Shown here: in pieces, positions 1-8,098 of the stretch
Position numbering within the stretch: the stretch's first letter is position 1
How the letters are laid out: every line of letters starts with the position of its first letter
DNA from: Inquilinus limosus
GTDB taxonomy: Bacteria; Pseudomonadota; Alphaproteobacteria; DSM-16000; Inquilinaceae
DNA length: 64,000 nt
Direction: 5' to 3'
NCBI RefSeq assembly: GCF_002195995.1
Contig: NZ_NHON01000009.1
Location: forward strand, 1 to 64,000
The notes under the pieces: generated by a model
Seen by the model: the letters and a program-made list of their open reading frames with translations, nothing else
Told to the model about the DNA's origin: nothing
Database searches by the model: none
Position numbers and translations under genes: made by a program

Positions 1-260
1 CCCGCGGCGGCAGCCGGGGCTGCCGCCGCGGGAGCGGCCGCGGCCGGCGTCGCCGCCGCCGGGGCGGCGTCTGCGCCGCATTCGGCCTTGCGGAAGTCGT
101 TCCACTTCATGCCGTTGAGCGTGCCCGCGGTCTGCGCCGCCTGATACTTGACGCTGCATTCCTGCATGGTCAGGGCCTGGGCCGGCGACGCCAGGACGAA
201 GGTCGCGCCGGCCGCCAGAACCAGGGCACCCACACTGTTCCGAATTGTCAGACTGATCAT
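1..260 (-). CDS. Secreted Cys-containing alanine-rich protein, copy 1 (3' end outside window)
   Basis: The visible N-terminal part begins MISLTIRNSVGALVLAAG, a signal peptide with a likely AQA cleavage site. The mature start reads MQECSVKYQAAQTAGTLNGM, followed by NDFRKAEC and an Ala/Pro-rich linker that runs off the window. An upstream in-frame ATG at 266 abuts the GGGAGG box with no spacer. The ATG at 260 sits 6 nt from it, so 260 is chosen. It is a close paralogue of the gene at 651-1121, with the same upstream layout, so this is a tandem duplicate. I recognise the protein type (hypothetical periplasmic proteins of alphaproteobacteria with paired Cys) but know no function. The truncation is due to the window edge. 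Confidence 0.75.
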   Translation of the reverse strand, partial: MISLTIRNSVGALVLAAGATFVLASPAQALTMQECSVKYQAAQTAGTLNGMKWNDFRKAECGADAAPAAATPAAAAPAAAAPAAAA

Positions 261-450
261 CGGCATCCTCCCGACAGAGTACCGAATCGCTCGGATCGAG
301 CAGCGGCATCGACCCGTCACCACGAGCAGGCGCATGCCGGCGTCGATACTAACACTCTATGTTCTTGAAGGTTGCAAGAATTGACGGCGGCACGCCCCAG
401 TAGAGCGGCCGCCGCGTCTGTACGTCCGACAAGTCCTCAGCGCGCTTCCC

Positions 451-622
451 CTACCCGATCGTCATCAGGCTGGCATTGCCGCCGGCGGCCGCGGTGTTGT
501 CGCTGACCGACCGCTCCAGCACCAGCCACTCCAGCGCGTAGCCGGCACGGCTCTCGGCCAGATCGGCGCGGCCACGCCCTGCACCGGCACCAGCAGGCCC
601 GGCCGGGCCGCAAGCCGCCTCT
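451..622 (-). pseudogene. Decayed copy of the putA 3' end
   Basis: Bases 454 onward align with 1301 onward, the last codons of putA. I count about 9 substitutions in the first 117 aligned bases. The C-terminal residues ASLMTIG are preserved, and the stop has become TAG at 451-453 where putA has TGA. One base is missing near 570 relative to putA, and a further indel near 610 also breaks the frame. There is no start and no rest of the gene. The fragment lies upstream of secreted-protein copy 1 exactly as the true putA end lies upstream of copy 2 (offset about 847 bases), so both came from one tandem duplication. Confidence 0.85.
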
Positions 623-650
623 CAGGCCAGCATGCGGCCCGGCTCAGGGA

Positions 651-1121
651 TCAGCTCTTCAGGCGGGCGTTGCACTGGCTGTAATAGCCGCCGCCGGTCT
701 GGATCCAGCGCAGGCCGCCATTGCTCTTCGTTGTCTTGTTGAGGTTGTACTGGTCGCGGCAGGTGTGCATCCGCGCCCTGGCCGGGGGCTCGGCCGCGTA
801 TTTGGACGAGACGGCCGGCGGGAACACCGCATCGCCGGCCGCCGCCGGCACCGCCGGGGCGGCGGCGGGCTTGGCGGCAGCGACAGGCACGGCCGACGCC
901 TGGGCGGCCGGAGCCGCAGCCGGGGCGACATCGGCACTGCACTCGGCCTTGCGGAAGTCACTCCACGTCATGCCGTCGAGTTTGCCCGCGGCCTGCGCCG
1001 CCTGATACCTGGCGCTGCATTCCTGCAGGGTTGCGGCCTGCGCCGGTGACGCCGCAGCGAACACCGCGCCGGTCGCCAGAATCAGTGCGCCCACACTGTT
1101 CCGGATTGTCTGGTTGATCAT
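651..1121 (-). CDS. Secreted Cys-containing alanine-rich protein, copy 2
   Basis: 156 residues. The signal peptide MINQTIRNSVGALILATG ends near AQA. An N-terminal module follows, with two Cys (LQECSARYQAAQAAGKLDGM, then FRKAEC). Then comes an Ala/Pro/Val linker of about 50 residues. The C-terminal module has two Cys: RMHTCRDQYNLNK and WIQTGGGYYSQCNARLK. The exported location and paired Cys suggest a small periplasmic protein with disulfides; the function is unknown. The start at 1121 is preferred over the ATG at 1127 because the GGGGAAG box is better spaced. It lies 176 bases downstream of putA on the same strand, with an AT-rich gap between, so it probably has its own promoter. Confidence 0.8.
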   Translation of the reverse strand: MINQTIRNSVGALILATGAVFAAASPAQAATLQECSARYQAAQAAGKLDGMTWSDFRKAECSADVAPAAAPAAQASAVPVAAAKPAAAPAVPAAAGDAVFPPAVSSKYAAEPPARARMHTCRDQYNLNKTTKSNGGLRWIQTGGGYYSQCNARLKS

Positions 1122-1297
1122 CGGCATCTTCCCCACAGGTGAGAGTCGCTCCGATTGAGCAGCGGCAGCGCCCACGAGCAGGCGCGTGCCGACACGCATC
1201 CTAGCAGTTTACTCTATTAAAGATTGCCGAAAATTATTGGATACTATTTATTTTCCCCCATCGGTATGTCGAGCCGGCCGGACACATCGCCGGCGCG

Positions 1298-4200
1298 TCA
1301 CCCGATCGTCATCAGGCTGGCATTGCCGCCGGCCGCGGCGGTGTTGTTGCTGACCGACCGCTCCAGCACCAGCCATTCCAGCGCATAGCCGGCGCGGCCC
1401 TCGGCCAGGTCGTCGCGGGCCGCGCCCTGCACCGGCACCAGCGGGCCGGGCCGGGCCGCGACCGCCTGGTTGACCGCGTGCAGCGCGTCACCGTCGCCCT
1501 CGAACAGCACCGCGTCGGCCGGCGCCGCGGCCCAGTCGTCGGCACGGGACAGCAGCGGCTTCAGCGACGCCGGCAGCGCGCCGAGCAGGGCGTCGGCGAC
1601 CTCCTTCGGGGCCGAGAGAGCGGCTTTGTTGCCGGTGGCCAGCGCCGCGCCGATCTGCAGCGCCGCGCCGGTCGCGGTCTGGGCCAGGCACAGCACCGTA
1701 CCGCGCGGCTCGACGCTGTAGCTGTTCTTCTCGCCGACCGGGCCCGGCAGTTCGAGCGTCACGCCGATCGGGCTCAGCGCCTCATAGCCGGAGACGCGGT
1801 CGGCCTCCGCCGCCCGGCCGGCCTTGCGCAGCGCGGCCGCCCAGTCGCGCAGCGGCTGGAAGCGCTTCTCCGCCCCGGCGCCGGCATCGGCCGCCACCGG
1901 CCCGGCCTCGGGCCGGACCGAGAGCAGCCGGTACAGGTACATCGGGCCGCCGGCCTTGGGGCCAGTGCCGGACAGGCCGTGGCCGCCGAAGGGCTGCACC
2001 CCGACCACCGCGCCGATCAGGTTGCGGTTGACGTAGACGTTGCCGGCCGTGGCGCGGTGCGACACGCGGGCGATGGTCTCGTCGATCCGGGTGTGGACGC
2101 CGAAGGTCAGGCCGTAGCCGGTGGCGTTGATCGCGTCCAAGAGCTGGTCCAGCTGGCTGCGGCGGTAGCGCAGCACATGCAGCACCGGCCCGAACACCTC
2201 GCGCTTCAGCTCGGCGATCGAGTCAAGCTCGATCAGCGTCGGCGGCACGAAGGTGCCGTGCTTCGCCGCCTCGGGCAGCGGCAGGGCCTGGACCTTGCGG
2301 CCCTTGGCCTGCATCGCCTCGATGTGCGCAGCGATGATCCCGCGCGCCTCGTCGGTGATCACCGGGCCGACATCGGTGGCCAGCCGGTCCGGGTTGCCGA
2401 CGGCGAGCTCCGCCATCGCCCCCTTCAGCATGGTCAGGACGCGGTCGGCCACATCCTCCTGCAAGCACAGGATGCGCAGGGCGGAGCAGCGCTGGCCGGC
2501 GCTGTCGAAGGCCGAGGCCAGCACGTCGCCCACCACCTGCTCCGGCAGGGCCGAGCTGTCGACGATCAGCGCGTTCTGGCCGCCGGTCTCGGCGATCAGC
2601 GGGATCGGCCGGCCCTCCGGATCCAGCCGGTCGGCCAGCACCTTCTGGATGATCTTGGCGACCTCGGTCGAGCCGGTGAACATCACGCCGCGGGTGCGGC
2701 CGTCGGCGACCAGCCGCGCCCCGACCTCACCGGCGCCCGGCACCAGTTGCACCGCCCCGGCCGGCACCCCGGCCTCGCGCAGGATTCGGACCGCGGCGGC
2801 GGCGATCAGCGGCGTCTCCTCCGCCGGCTTGGCCAGCACGGTGTTGCCGGCGGCCAGCGCCGCCGCCACCTGGCCGGTGAAGATCGCCAGCGGGAAGTTC
2901 CATGGGCTGATGCAGACCACGGGGCCGAGCGGCCGGTGGGTGTCGTTCGAGAAGCCGTCGCGCACCTGGGCGGCGTAGTAGCGCAGGAAGTCGACCGCCT
3001 CGCGCACCTCGCCGATCGCGTTCGGCAGGGTCTTGCCGGCCTCGCGGATGATGGTGCCCAGCAGGGCCGGCATCCGCGCCTCCATCAAATCGGCGGCGCG
3101 CATCAGGCAGGCGGCGCGGTCGCCCGGCGGGGTGGCCTGCCAGATCGGCGCGGCCGCGGCGGCCTGGGCCATGGCTTCGTCGACCTGCTCGGCCGAGGCC
3201 TCGACCACCTGCCCGACCACGTCGCGCCGGTCGGCCGGGTTGCGGACCTCTCGCGCGGGCCCGTCGCGGTCGCCATCGCCCAGCATCGGCACGGCGCGCA
3301 CCGCGGCGTCGACCCCGCCGAGCAAGGCGGCCGACAGCGAGGCCAGGCGCTGCTCGTTCGACAAATCGATGCCGGCCGAGTTGTCGCGGCTGTCGCCGAA
3401 CAGGGCGCGCGGCTGGGCAATCTTGGCGTGCGGGGCGCCCAGCGGCTGCACCTTGCGCGCCGCCTCGACCGGGTCGGCGATCAGCTCGTCGATCGAGACA
3501 TCCGGGTCGCCGATGCGGTTGACGAAGGAGGTGTTGGCCCCGTTCTCCAGCAGGCGGCGGACCAGATAGGCCAGCAGCGTCTCATGGGTGCCGACCGGCG
3601 CGTAGATCCGGCACGGCCGGTCCAGCTTCTCGCGCCCGACCACCTCCTCATACAGCCCCTCGCCCATGCCGTGCAGGCACTGGAACTCGTACTGGCCGCG
3701 ATAGTAGTTCTCGCCGGCCATCTTGTAGATGGTCGCGAGGGTCTGGGCGTTGTGGGTGGCGAATTGCGGGAACACCGCGTCCGGCGCCGCCAGCAGCTTG
3801 CGGGCGCAGGCCAGGTAGCTGACGTCGGTGTAGATCTTGCGGGTGTAGACCGGGAAGCCTTCGAGGCCGTCGACCTGGGCGCGCTTGATCTCGCTGTCCC
3901 AATAGGCGCCCTTGACCAGCCGCACCATCACCCGGTGGCCGCTGCGCCGGGCCAGGTCGACGACGTAGTCGATCACGAAGGGGCAGCGCTTCTGGTAGGC
4001 CTGGACGACGAAGCCGATGCCGTTCCAGCCGGCCAGGGCCGGGTCGAAGCACAGCGCCTCCAGCAGGTCGAGCGACAGCTCCAGCCGGTCGGCCTCCTCG
4101 GCGTCGATGTTGAGGCCGATGTCGTAGCTGCGGGCCAGCACCGCCAGGGCGGTCAGTCGCGGCAGCAGCTCCGCGGTGACGCGGTCGGCCTGGGCGCGGG

Positions 4201-5191
4201 AATAGCGCGGATGCAGCGCCGACAGCTTGATCGAGATGCCCGGCCCCTCATAGATGCCGCGCCGCTCCCCCGCCTTGCCGATGGCGTGGATCGCCTGCTC
4301 GTAGTCGCGGTAGTAGCGGTCGGCGTCGGCCGCCGTCGTCGCCGCCTCGCCCAGCATGTCGTAGGAGTAGCGGAAGCCCTTGGCCTCCAACTTGCGGCCG
4401 TTGGCCAGCGCCTCGGAGATGGTCTGGCCGGACACGAACTGCTCGCCCATCATCCGCATCGCCATGTCGACGCCCTTGCGGATCAGCGGCTCGCCGCCGC
4501 GACCGATCAGCCGGGTCAGCGCGGCGGACAGGCCGGCCTCGCTGTTGGTGGTCACCAGCTTGCCGGTCACCACCAGGCCCCAGGCGGCGGCGTTGACGAA
4601 CATCGACGGGCTCTGGCCGACATGGGACTGCCAGTCGCCGGAGGAGATCTTGTCGCGGATCAGCGCGTCGCGGGTGGCGCGGTCGGGGATGCGCAGCAGC
4701 GCCTCGGCCAGGCACATCAGGGCCACGCCCTCATGGCTCGACAGCGAGAATTCCTGGATCAGCCCCTCGACCCCGGCGCCGACGCCCTTGGCGCGCAGCG
4801 CCTCGACCAGGGTGCGGGCGATGCCCCGCGCCCCGTCGGTCACCGGCTTCGGCAGGCTGGCGCCGGCCAGGATGAAGGGCAGGCACTCCTCCTCCGGCCG
4901 GCGATAGGCGGCGGTGATCTTGGCGCGCAGCACCGTCTGCGGCTGCACCGACTGGGCGAAGTCGAGGAAGGGCTGCGGCCCGGCCTGCTCGGCCGACGCG
5001 CCATCGGCCGGGTCGCCGGCATCGGCCTCGTCGGGGCCGCCGAAGGTCTCGCCGCGCTCGACCCGGTCGAGCATCAGCAGCATGGCTTGCTTGACCAGCC
5101 AGTGCGGGGTGCGGCCCTGCTTCTCCGCCGCCACCTTCAGCCGCGCGCGCAGCTCGTCATCGATCTTCACGCCGAACGTCGTGCTGGCCAT
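1298..5191 (-). CDS. putA: Trifunctional proline utilization A (repressor / proline dehydrogenase / P5C dehydrogenase)
   Basis: 1297 residues. The enzyme oxidises proline to P5C with FAD, then to glutamate with NAD+, channelling the intermediate. In order: a ribbon-helix-helix DNA-binding domain (about residues 1-48, FGVKIDDELRARLK); the PRODH barrel (about 240-560); a P5CDH aldehyde dehydrogenase domain with Glu868 (ETGGQN) and catalytic Cys902 (SAGQRCSALR); and a C-terminal ALDH-like domain of the long PutA type. The start at 5191 gives the RHH domain directly and has GGAG about 9 nt upstream; a longer reading to 5257 adds only non-conserved residues and runs into the operator. The RHH domain implies autoregulation, and a matching operator lies at 5244-5275. 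The last ~150 bases are duplicated at 451-622. Confidence 0.97.
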   Translation of the reverse strand: MASTTFGVKIDDELRARLKVAAEKQGRTPHWLVKQAMLLMLDRVERGETFGGPDEADAGDPADGASAEQAGPQPFLDFAQSVQPQTVLRAKITAAYRRPEEECLPFILAGASLPKPVTDGARGIARTLVEALRAKGVGAGVEGLIQEFSLSSHEGVALMCLAEALLRIPDRATRDALIRDKISSGDWQSHVGQSPSMFVNAAAWGLVVTGKLVTTNSEAGLSAALTRLIGRGGEPLIRKGVDMAMRMMGEQFVSGQTISEALANGRKLEAKGFRYSYDMLGEAATTAADADRYYRDYEQAIHAIGKAGERRGIYEGPGISIKLSALHPRYSRAQADRVTAELLPRLTALAVLARSYDIGLNIDAEEADRLELSLDLLEALCFDPALAGWNGIGFVVQAYQKRCPFVIDYVVDLARRSGHRVMVRLVKGAYWDSEIKRAQVDGLEGFPVYTRKIYTDVSYLACARKLLAAPDAVFPQFATHNAQTLATIYKMAGENYYRGQYEFQCLHGMGEGLYEEVVGREKLDRPCRIYAPVGTHETLLAYLVRRLLENGANTSFVNRIGDPDVSIDELIADPVEAARKVQPLGAPHAKIAQPRALFGDSRDNSAGIDLSNEQRLASLSAALLGGVDAAVRAVPMLGDGDRDGPAREVRNPADRRDVVGQVVEASAEQVDEAMAQAAAAAPIWQATPPGDRAACLMRAADLMEARMPALLGTIIREAGKTLPNAIGEVREAVDFLRYYAAQVRDGFSNDTHRPLGPVVCISPWNFPLAIFTGQVAAALAAGNTVLAKPAEETPLIAAAAVRILREAGVPAGAVQLVPGAGEVGARLVADGRTRGVMFTGSTEVAKIIQKVLADRLDPEGRPIPLIAETGGQNALIVDSSALPEQVVGDVLASAFDSAGQRCSALRILCLQEDVADRVLTMLKGAMAELAVGNPDRLATDVGPVITDEARGIIAAHIEAMQAKGRKVQALPLPEAAKHGTFVPPTLIELDSIAELKREVFGPVLHVLRYRRSQLDQLLDAINATGYGLTFGVHTRIDETIARVSHRATAGNVYVNRNLIGAVVGVQPFGGHGLSGTGPKAGGPMYLYRLLSVRPEAGPVAADAGAGAEKRFQPLRDWAAALRKAGRAAEADRVSGYEALSPIGVTLELPGPVGEKNSYSVEPRGTVLCLAQTATGAALQIGAALATGNKAALSAPKEVADALLGALPASLKPLLSRADDWAAAPADAVLFEGDGDALHAVNQAVAARPGPLVPVQGAARDDLAEGRAGYALEWLVLERSVSNNTAAAGGNASLMTIG

Positions 5192-5243
5192 GGTCCCGCT
5201 CCACGGGCTTGTTCTGCGGAAGTAGTACCATTGACAGGGAGGA

Positions 5244-5275
5244 AGGTGCAACCTCACTCCCTAGAGGTTGCACCT
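5244..5275. promoter_or_regulatory. Probable PutA operator: perfect 12-bp inverted repeat containing two GTTGCA boxes
   Basis: The arms AGGTGCAACCTC (5244-5255) and GAGGTTGCACCT (5264-5275) are perfect reverse complements with an 8-bp spacer. Each arm contains GTTGCA in opposite orientation. GTTGCA is the core recognised by the E. coli PutA ribbon-helix-helix domain, and this PutA has such a domain. The repeat lies 53 bases upstream of the putA start, where a repressor would act. The sequence match is direct; the function is inferred. Confidence 0.75.
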
Positions 5276-5449
5276 CACCTGATGCCGAGGTCTCGCAAGC
5301 GGGATGGGCAACGATTCCAGCTACGTTTGCAAGCATCCTGCTTCAGATGTCATCACAAGCATCATAGCGGCCCTGGGTTTGTAGGTCTCCGGCAACAATT
5401 GTGGAGGAATCTTTAGCCTGGCGTGAAATTCAGTCGACTGGAGGATGGC

Positions 5450-6070
5450 GTGTACGACAGAAGCGCTTTTTTGTCAGAACTCGATACCCTGGAATCTAAA
5501 TACAAGGGGAATATTCCGCGCTGGAAGAAGCGAGTGAATTATCAGGAGGAGACAAAGAAGGCATGGACGCTGTACAGCAATGCATACTTCACACAGCTCG
5601 ACACGCTCCTTCTTGGTGGGATCGAGATCCGGGGTGACAAGGCGCTGCTCGGTAATTTCGGAACGACCGCGCAGAAGCCGGTCAAAGGGAAAGCGGCCAA
5701 TACGAAGGGCGACGGCACCGCATCGATAACACAGGGCAGCGTTCTCAACGACGTGGAGTGGTGGCCTTTGCTGAACGATGCGTGGATCCTGGGCGGGATC
5801 ACGTCCGGGTCGGATTTTTATCTGGCGTCCCAGAAGATGCCAGCCGACGACGACATCTGGGACGAGAGCTTCAGGCGCCCCCGGGTGCTGGGGCGGGAGC
5901 TCATCGCCCTGGCATCCTTCGGATACCAGAGGACGGCGCACTCCAAGCTGGGCACGGCCTTCGTGGCGGATGACGCCGACCGGGCGCGTGGCGCCACCTT
6001 TACGGCCTATCTCGACGCGATCGGCCAGTACGGCAGCGCCGCCGAGATCCGGGCCGCCATCCTCCTCTAA
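5450..6070 (+). CDS. Hypothetical protein, divergent to putA, lower G+C
   Basis: About 206 residues; I do not recognise the family. The N-terminal third is basic and Lys/Tyr-rich (FLSELDTLESKYKGNIPRWKKR). The centre has a Trp-rich segment, NDVEWWPLLNDAWILGGI, then FYLASQK and RPRVLGRELIALASFGYQR. No signal peptide or membrane helix is visible. The start chosen is GTG 5450, with GGAGG 5 nt upstream (5440-5444). An in-frame GTG at 5423 would add 9 residues but has no well-placed ribosome binding site. Codon use is richer in A/T than in the flanks, especially in the first half, which suggests acquisition. It sits where a put regulator is often found in alphaproteobacteria, but it shows no HTH and does not look like Lrp. 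Confidence 0.75.
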   Translation: MYDRSAFLSELDTLESKYKGNIPRWKKRVNYQEETKKAWTLYSNAYFTQLDTLLLGGIEIRGDKALLGNFGTTAQKPVKGKAANTKGDGTASITQGSVLNDVEWWPLLNDAWILGGITSGSDFYLASQKMPADDDIWDESFRRPRVLGRELIALASFGYQRTAHSKLGTAFVADDADRARGATFTAYLDAIGQYGSAAEIRAAILL

Positions 6071-6166
6071 CGAATTGGCGGGACAGGAAGAGTCCGGCTG
6101 AGGATCCTGTCCGGACACCATCGTCGCCGCCAGAAAGCGTGGGGTCCAAACGTTGGAGACAATCCA

Positions 6167-7876
6167 CTAGGACAGCCAGCCCGGCCGCCGCAGCGGGGCG
6201 CGCCCGGTCAGCGCCGCCTCGATGCAGTCATCGAGGGTGCCGAGGCGCACGGCGCAGCCCGACAGCCCGGGCCCGTAATGGGCGTATTTGCCCGAGGTGG
6301 TGATGACCGTCTTCGCCGCCGCCGGGAACACCGGCCGCGAGATCGAGCACCAGCACAGATCGGGAATCACGTCGACGCCAGCGGCCCGCAGGGTCGCCAT
6401 CGTGCCGTCGGCCTCGGCGGCGGCGATCACCTGCCGGCCGGCGGTGACGATCGCGGCCACATCCGGTGCCCGCGGGCGGCCTGCAAGCCCATCGGCCAGC
6501 GCGCGGCATTCCGAAAGCGAGGCGTGCGGGCTGCCGATGGCGACAAGGTCCACCGCCTCCGGCCCGCCGCTCAGCCGATCCCAGCCCTCGGCGAGCTGCG
6601 CCCGGGTGATGACCACGCGATCGACACTGGCATCGACCTCCTGCCCCGCCTCCGGCGTGACGCCCTCGACATGCAGCATCGGTGCCGCCGAGGTCGTGCC
6701 GAAGGCGGCGCAGAGCGCCTTCAGATCGTCCTGGGTTGGTTTCGCCTCGGCCAGCCCCCGCAGCAGCGGCACCCGGTCCGGCGCGGCATGGCCGGCGAGA
6801 TAGCCGATCAGCGGCCAGGCCTCCGGCCCGGCGCCGTCGGAAAGCTCGATCTCGATGATCCGCCTCGCCCGCCGGTGCTCGTCCAGGAAGGCGCCGGCGA
6901 GAGGGGCGCGGCCGGTGAGCGCGATGCAGAGGTCGAGGAAATCCGGATGCTTCGCCGTCCGGGCACCGAGGACGGAGTTGGCGAAGATCACCGCATTCGA
7001 TTCCGACCAGCCGATGGTTTCGCCGGGGGTCGGCGGATCGTCCAGAAGATAGGGGGCACAGGTGAAGCTCGGCCGGCAGCCCATCCGCACATGGGAGTCG
7101 GCCAGCCGCGCCGCCGGCCCGCCGAACTCCGGCGGCACACCCTGGGCCTGCCAGTTCTCCCGGTCGACCGAGATGGCGTTCATCGTCGTCGGGACACGGA
7201 CCCGAGCGCCCAGCTGCTCCATCGTCTCGGCGAAGACGAGGTTCGCCGGCCCGGCATAGATGCAGCCGTCGATATGGGCGCGCGTCACGTCGGTGAGCGC
7301 CGCCGCCCCCTGCTGCCGCGCCATGGCGCAGAGGATGCGCATGGCCTGCTGCAGGGCCGGGCCTTCGGTGCCGTCGAGCATGGCCCGGTCGCGCGCCTCG
7401 AGCGCCAGCGCATCGGCCGGCGGCGGCGCGACCGGGATCCGCAGGCCGTCGATCTCCACGGCCTCCGGCGTGATCGACGCCGTCCCGGCAGCCGCCACGG
7501 CCGCGAAGGCTGCGGCCGGCAGACGCAGCACCGGGATCACCCGCCCGGCCAGCTCCGCGGCAACGATCGCGCCGAGGGTCAGCGTGTCCTCCGGCTCGGA
7601 GAACACCAGCGCCGCCGGCGCCCGGCCGGCCATCGCCAGCTCGAGCAGCACGCCAGACCCCGAGCAGGATCCGCGGCTGGTGGGCATCAGCACGACCGCC
7701 CCAGCCAGCGCGGCGCCGCGCCGGGGATGATGGACATCGATCACCATCCCGGTGGCGGCATCCACCCCGCCCCAGAAGCTCAGCCCTTCCGCCATCGCGA
7801 CGACGGGGCCGCTGGCGGTCCCACTCAGGAGGCTGAGACCCTGGTCGAGGCGGGGGCTGTCGGCGCTGGCTGGCAT
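6167..7876 (-). CDS. Aconitase X family enzyme, fused small and large domains; probable cis-3-hydroxy-L-proline dehydratase
   Basis: 569 residues. Residues about 1-135 form the AcnX swivelling small domain ([20 protein letters not shown]), and about 145-569 the large catalytic domain ([33 protein letters not shown]). This single-chain architecture is the bacterial type I AcnX form, characterised as cis-3-hydroxy-L-proline dehydratase giving pyrroline-2-carboxylate. Candidate Fe-S ligands are Cys267 and Cys273 (GCRPSFTC) and Cys508 and Cys510 (DLCWC). Its position between putA and a peptide importer with a prolyl-peptidase-like hydrolase supports hydroxyproline use, since the product can be reduced to proline for PutA. 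No pyrroline-2-carboxylate reductase is seen here. No clear Shine-Dalgarno precedes the ATG. Confidence 0.85.
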   Translation of the reverse strand: MPASADSPRLDQGLSLLSGTASGPVVAMAEGLSFWGGVDAATGMVIDVHHPRRGAALAGAVVLMPTSRGSCSGSGVLLELAMAGRAPAALVFSEPEDTLTLGAIVAAELAGRVIPVLRLPAAAFAAVAAAGTASITPEAVEIDGLRIPVAPPPADALALEARDRAMLDGTEGPALQQAMRILCAMARQQGAAALTDVTRAHIDGCIYAGPANLVFAETMEQLGARVRVPTTMNAISVDRENWQAQGVPPEFGGPAARLADSHVRMGCRPSFTCAPYLLDDPPTPGETIGWSESNAVIFANSVLGARTAKHPDFLDLCIALTGRAPLAGAFLDEHRRARRIIEIELSDGAGPEAWPLIGYLAGHAAPDRVPLLRGLAEAKPTQDDLKALCAAFGTTSAAPMLHVEGVTPEAGQEVDASVDRVVITRAQLAEGWDRLSGGPEAVDLVAIGSPHASLSECRALADGLAGRPRAPDVAAIVTAGRQVIAAAEADGTMATLRAAGVDVIPDLCWCSISRPVFPAAAKTVITTSGKYAHYGPGLSGCAVRLGTLDDCIEAALTGRAPLRRPGWLS

Positions 7877-7954
7877 GGGTGCGTCCGCTGGCTTCAGGCC
7901 GACAACTGTAATGCGTCCCGATCCGGCGCAACACAGACGGCCTGAATTATTGAG

Positions 7955-8047
7955 CCGTCATGGCGAGCCCCGAAGGGGCGTGGCCATCCAGGGGCGGCTC
8001 GCACCGGCCCCTGGATGGCCACGTCGCTGCGCTCCTCGCCATGACGG
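7955..8047. repeat. Dispersed palindromic repeat, copy 1 (E(R/H)SD-type)
   Basis: A 93-base imperfect palindrome. The outer arms CCGTCATGGCGAG and CTCGCCATGACGG, and the inner arms CCATCCAGGG and CCCTGGATGG, face each other around a GC-rich loop. It lies between the AcnX and hydrolase genes. A second copy of the same family is at 45712-45799. Translation of one strand gives the familiar spurious string HGEERSDVAIQG, the hallmark of this repeat family in alphaproteobacteria. It has no coding role; the transcript can form a long hairpin. Confidence 0.85.
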
Positions 8048-8098
8048 TGAGTGATTGGCGACGTCGGTTGTTGAGGCCGCCGATACAAATCGGCCCAC

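Noticed and set aside
148-384. 78-residue plus-strand frame at the left edge
   Set aside because: Antisense to the secreted-protein gene and its promoter; no ribosome binding site.
1478-5416. 1312-codon open frame antisense to putA
   Set aside because: Shadow frame caused by high G+C: rich in Arg, Gln, Gly, with no domain; the minus-strand PutA is complete.
5276-5422. Possible small regulator gene upstream of putA
   Set aside because: No frame with a start, ribosome binding site and HTH-like pattern was found.
7894-8088. 64-residue open frame on the minus strand
   Set aside because: It is translation of the dispersed palindrome (HGEERSDVAIQG), not a gene.
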